DNA from: Paracoccaceae bacterium
GTDB lineage: Bacteria; Pseudomonadota; Alphaproteobacteria; Rhodobacterales; Rhodobacteraceae
Assembly (NCBI GenBank): GCA_021767525.1
Contig: JAASTF010000208.1
Span: forward strand, 1-5,882
Direction: 5' to 3'
DNA length: 5,882 bases
How positions within the stretch are numbered: the stretch's first letter is position 1; each line of letters begins with the position of its first letter. The translations under genes and the position numbers were made by a program. A model generated the notes under the pieces. The model searched no databases and was not told the DNA's origin. It worked only from the letters and a program-made list of their open reading frames with translations. Positions 4,711-5,882 of the stretch are shown one piece after another.

Positions 4711-5882
4711 ATGGATCACGCCGATTTTCTGAAAGCCCCGCTACCGCCCGCCGTTGACCTGCCCAAGCTGGACCAGACCGGCCCGGGCCGCTTTTTCAAC
4801 CGCGAGCTTAGCTGGCTGGGCTTTAACTGGCGCGTGCTGGAAGAGGCGGAAAACCCCCGCGTGCCGCTGCTGGAACGGGTGCGGTTCCTGTCGATCTCGG
4901 CCACCAACCTGGATGAATTCTATACCGTCCGCGTCGCCGGCCTGCGCGAGCTGGCCCATGCCGGCAACACCACCCCCGCCGCTGACGGTCTGACGCCCGC
5001 CGAACAGCTGGTTCTGATCAACGAGGACGCGCGCAACCTGATGGAGGCGCAGCAGCGCATCTTCAACGAGCTGCGCGAGGAAATGGCGGCCGAAAACATC
5101 ATGCTGCTGGCGTCGGGCGACCTGACCGGCGACGACCGCGCCTATCTGGCCGAGCATTTTCTGACCAACGTGTTCCCGGTTCTGTCGCCGCTGGCGATCG
5201 ACCCGGCGCACCCGTTTCCGTTCATCCCGAACACCGGCTTTTCGCTGGCCCTGCAGTTGCAACGCAAGAACGACAAGCGCGGCCTGCAGGCGCTGTTGCC
5301 GATCCCGCACCAGATCGACCGCTTTGTGGCCCTGCCCTCGGACGAGGGCTGCCATCGCTTCTTGCCGCTGGAAGAGCTGCTGCTGCTGCATCTCGACAGC
5401 CTGTTCCCCGGCTACGCGCTGAAAGGGCACTGCACCTTTCGCGTGCTGCGCGACAGCGATCTGGAGGTCGAGGAAGAGGCCGAAGACCTGGTGCGCGAAT
5501 TCGAGGTCGCCCTGAAACGCCGCCGCCGCGGCGAGGTGGTGCGCATGAAGATCAGCGTGGGCGCGCCCGCGGCGCTGAAGGCCGTCATCATGGAAGAGCT
5601 GCACGTCATCCCCGACGAGGTGGTCGAGGTCGATGGCATGATCGGCATCGCCGACGTGAAAGAGCTGGTTCTGGAAACCCGGCACGATCTGCTTTGGCCG
5701 CCCTTCACGCCGCGCGTGCCCGAACGGGTGCAGGATTTCGACGGCGACATGTTCGCCGCGATCCGGCAGAAAGACATGCTGCTGCACCACCCCTATGAAA
5801 CCTTCGACATGGTGGTGCGTTTCTTGCAGCAGGCCGCGCGCGACCCGGATGTGGTGGCGATCAAGCAGACGCTTTACCGCAC
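4711..5882 (+). CDS. ppk1: Polyphosphate kinase 1, N-terminal 390 residues (cut by right edge)
   Basis: Makes inorganic polyphosphate reversibly from the gamma-phosphate of ATP. 390 complete codons are visible, roughly the first half of a protein usually near 700 aa. The N-terminal domain shows FFNRELSWLGFNWRVLEEA (28-46) and SATNLDEFYTVRV (63-75); N66 is probably the ATP-contacting asparagine known from E. coli. The middle domain includes VLSPLAIDPAHPFPFIPN (157-174) and a basic KRRRRG stretch (269-274). The first catalytic-domain segment contains HHPYETFDMVVRF (359-371) and AIKQTLYR (383-390), whose arginine fits the magnesium-binding R375 of E. coli. The phosphorylated histidine lies beyond the window and cannot be checked. 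The ATG at 4711 is preferred because the conserved region begins about 25 residues later; its ribosome site is weak (AAAGGA, 14 bases away). An in-frame GTG at 4627 has no ribosome site. ppx often follows ppk in such genomes but is not visible here. Confidence 0.96.
   Translation, partial: MDHADFLKAPLPPAVDLPKLDQTGPGRFFNRELSWLGFNWRVLEEAENPRVPLLERVRFLSISATNLDEFYTVRVAGLRELAHAGNTTPAADGLTPAEQLVLINEDARNLMEAQQRIFNELREEMAAENIMLLASGDLTGDDRAYLAEHFLTNVFPVLSPLAIDPAHPFPFIPNTGFSLALQLQRKNDKRGLQALLPIPHQIDRFVALPSDEGCHRFLPLEELLLLHLDSLFPGYALKGHCTFRVLRDSDLEVEEEAEDLVREFEVALKRRRRGEVVRMKISVGAPAALKAVIMEELHVIPDEVVEVDGMIGIADVKELVLETRHDLLWPPFTPRVPERVQDFDGDMFAAIRQKDMLLHHPYETFDMVVRFLQQAARDPDVVAIKQTLYR

Noticed and set aside
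3849..4719. Two minus-strand frames of 255 and 281 codons opposite hdaA
   Set aside because: They are antisense to a conserved AAA+ protein, and their composition is typical of reverse-complement GC-rich coding sequence.
4741..5790. 349-codon minus-strand frame opposite ppk1
   Set aside because: It is antisense to a strongly conserved Ppk reading frame, and its Q/H/V-rich sequence has no motifs.
1..5882. A defence, biosynthetic or mobile novel system
   Set aside because: All genes but one are housekeeping families with normal motifs and similar GC-rich codon use; no transposase, phage gene, toxin-antitoxin pair or genomic-island boundary was seen.

Overview
The window reads as an ordinary chromosomal stretch from a GC-rich alphaproteobacterium, most likely Rhodobacteraceae (Roseobacter/Rhodobacter type). 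Three things point there. The prolyl-tRNA synthetase is the short alphaproteobacterial form without the large editing insertion. There is a DnaA-related HdaA protein with an N-terminal clamp-binding motif. The order AI-2E/PerM-type membrane protein, hdaA, polyphosphate kinase is, from memory, one I associate with alphaproteobacteria. The family-level assignment is inference from protein style, not a database match.

Layout. Positions 1-1239 (minus strand) hold most of proS, which runs off the left edge and lacks its C-terminus. A 136-bp divergent intergenic region (1240-1375) separates it from a plus-strand FAD-dependent oxidoreductase of unknown substrate (1376-2740). A 117-bp spacer follows (2741-2857). 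It contains four tandem 11-bp units built on GATGTGCATGC, then a weak promoter-like sequence. Next are an AI-2E/PerM-family membrane protein (2858-3925) and hdaA (3925-4599), whose start codon shares one base with the preceding stop (TGATG). A 111-bp gap leads to ppk1 (4711 to beyond 5882), which is cut by the right edge after 390 codons.

How the genes relate. proS (translation) and the oxidoreductase are divergent and need not be functionally linked. The membrane protein and hdaA look translationally coupled. hdaA (shut-off of DnaA after replication initiation) and ppk1 (polyphosphate synthesis) are co-directional and may share transcripts, although the 111-bp gap leaves room for a separate ppk1 promoter.

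No RNA genes, mobile elements, CRISPR arrays, phage genes or defence-type cassettes were seen, and no stretch over 300 bp lacks a gene. The most notable non-coding signal is the 11-bp tandem array upstream of the membrane-protein gene. I do not see strong evidence for a previously undescribed multi-gene system here.
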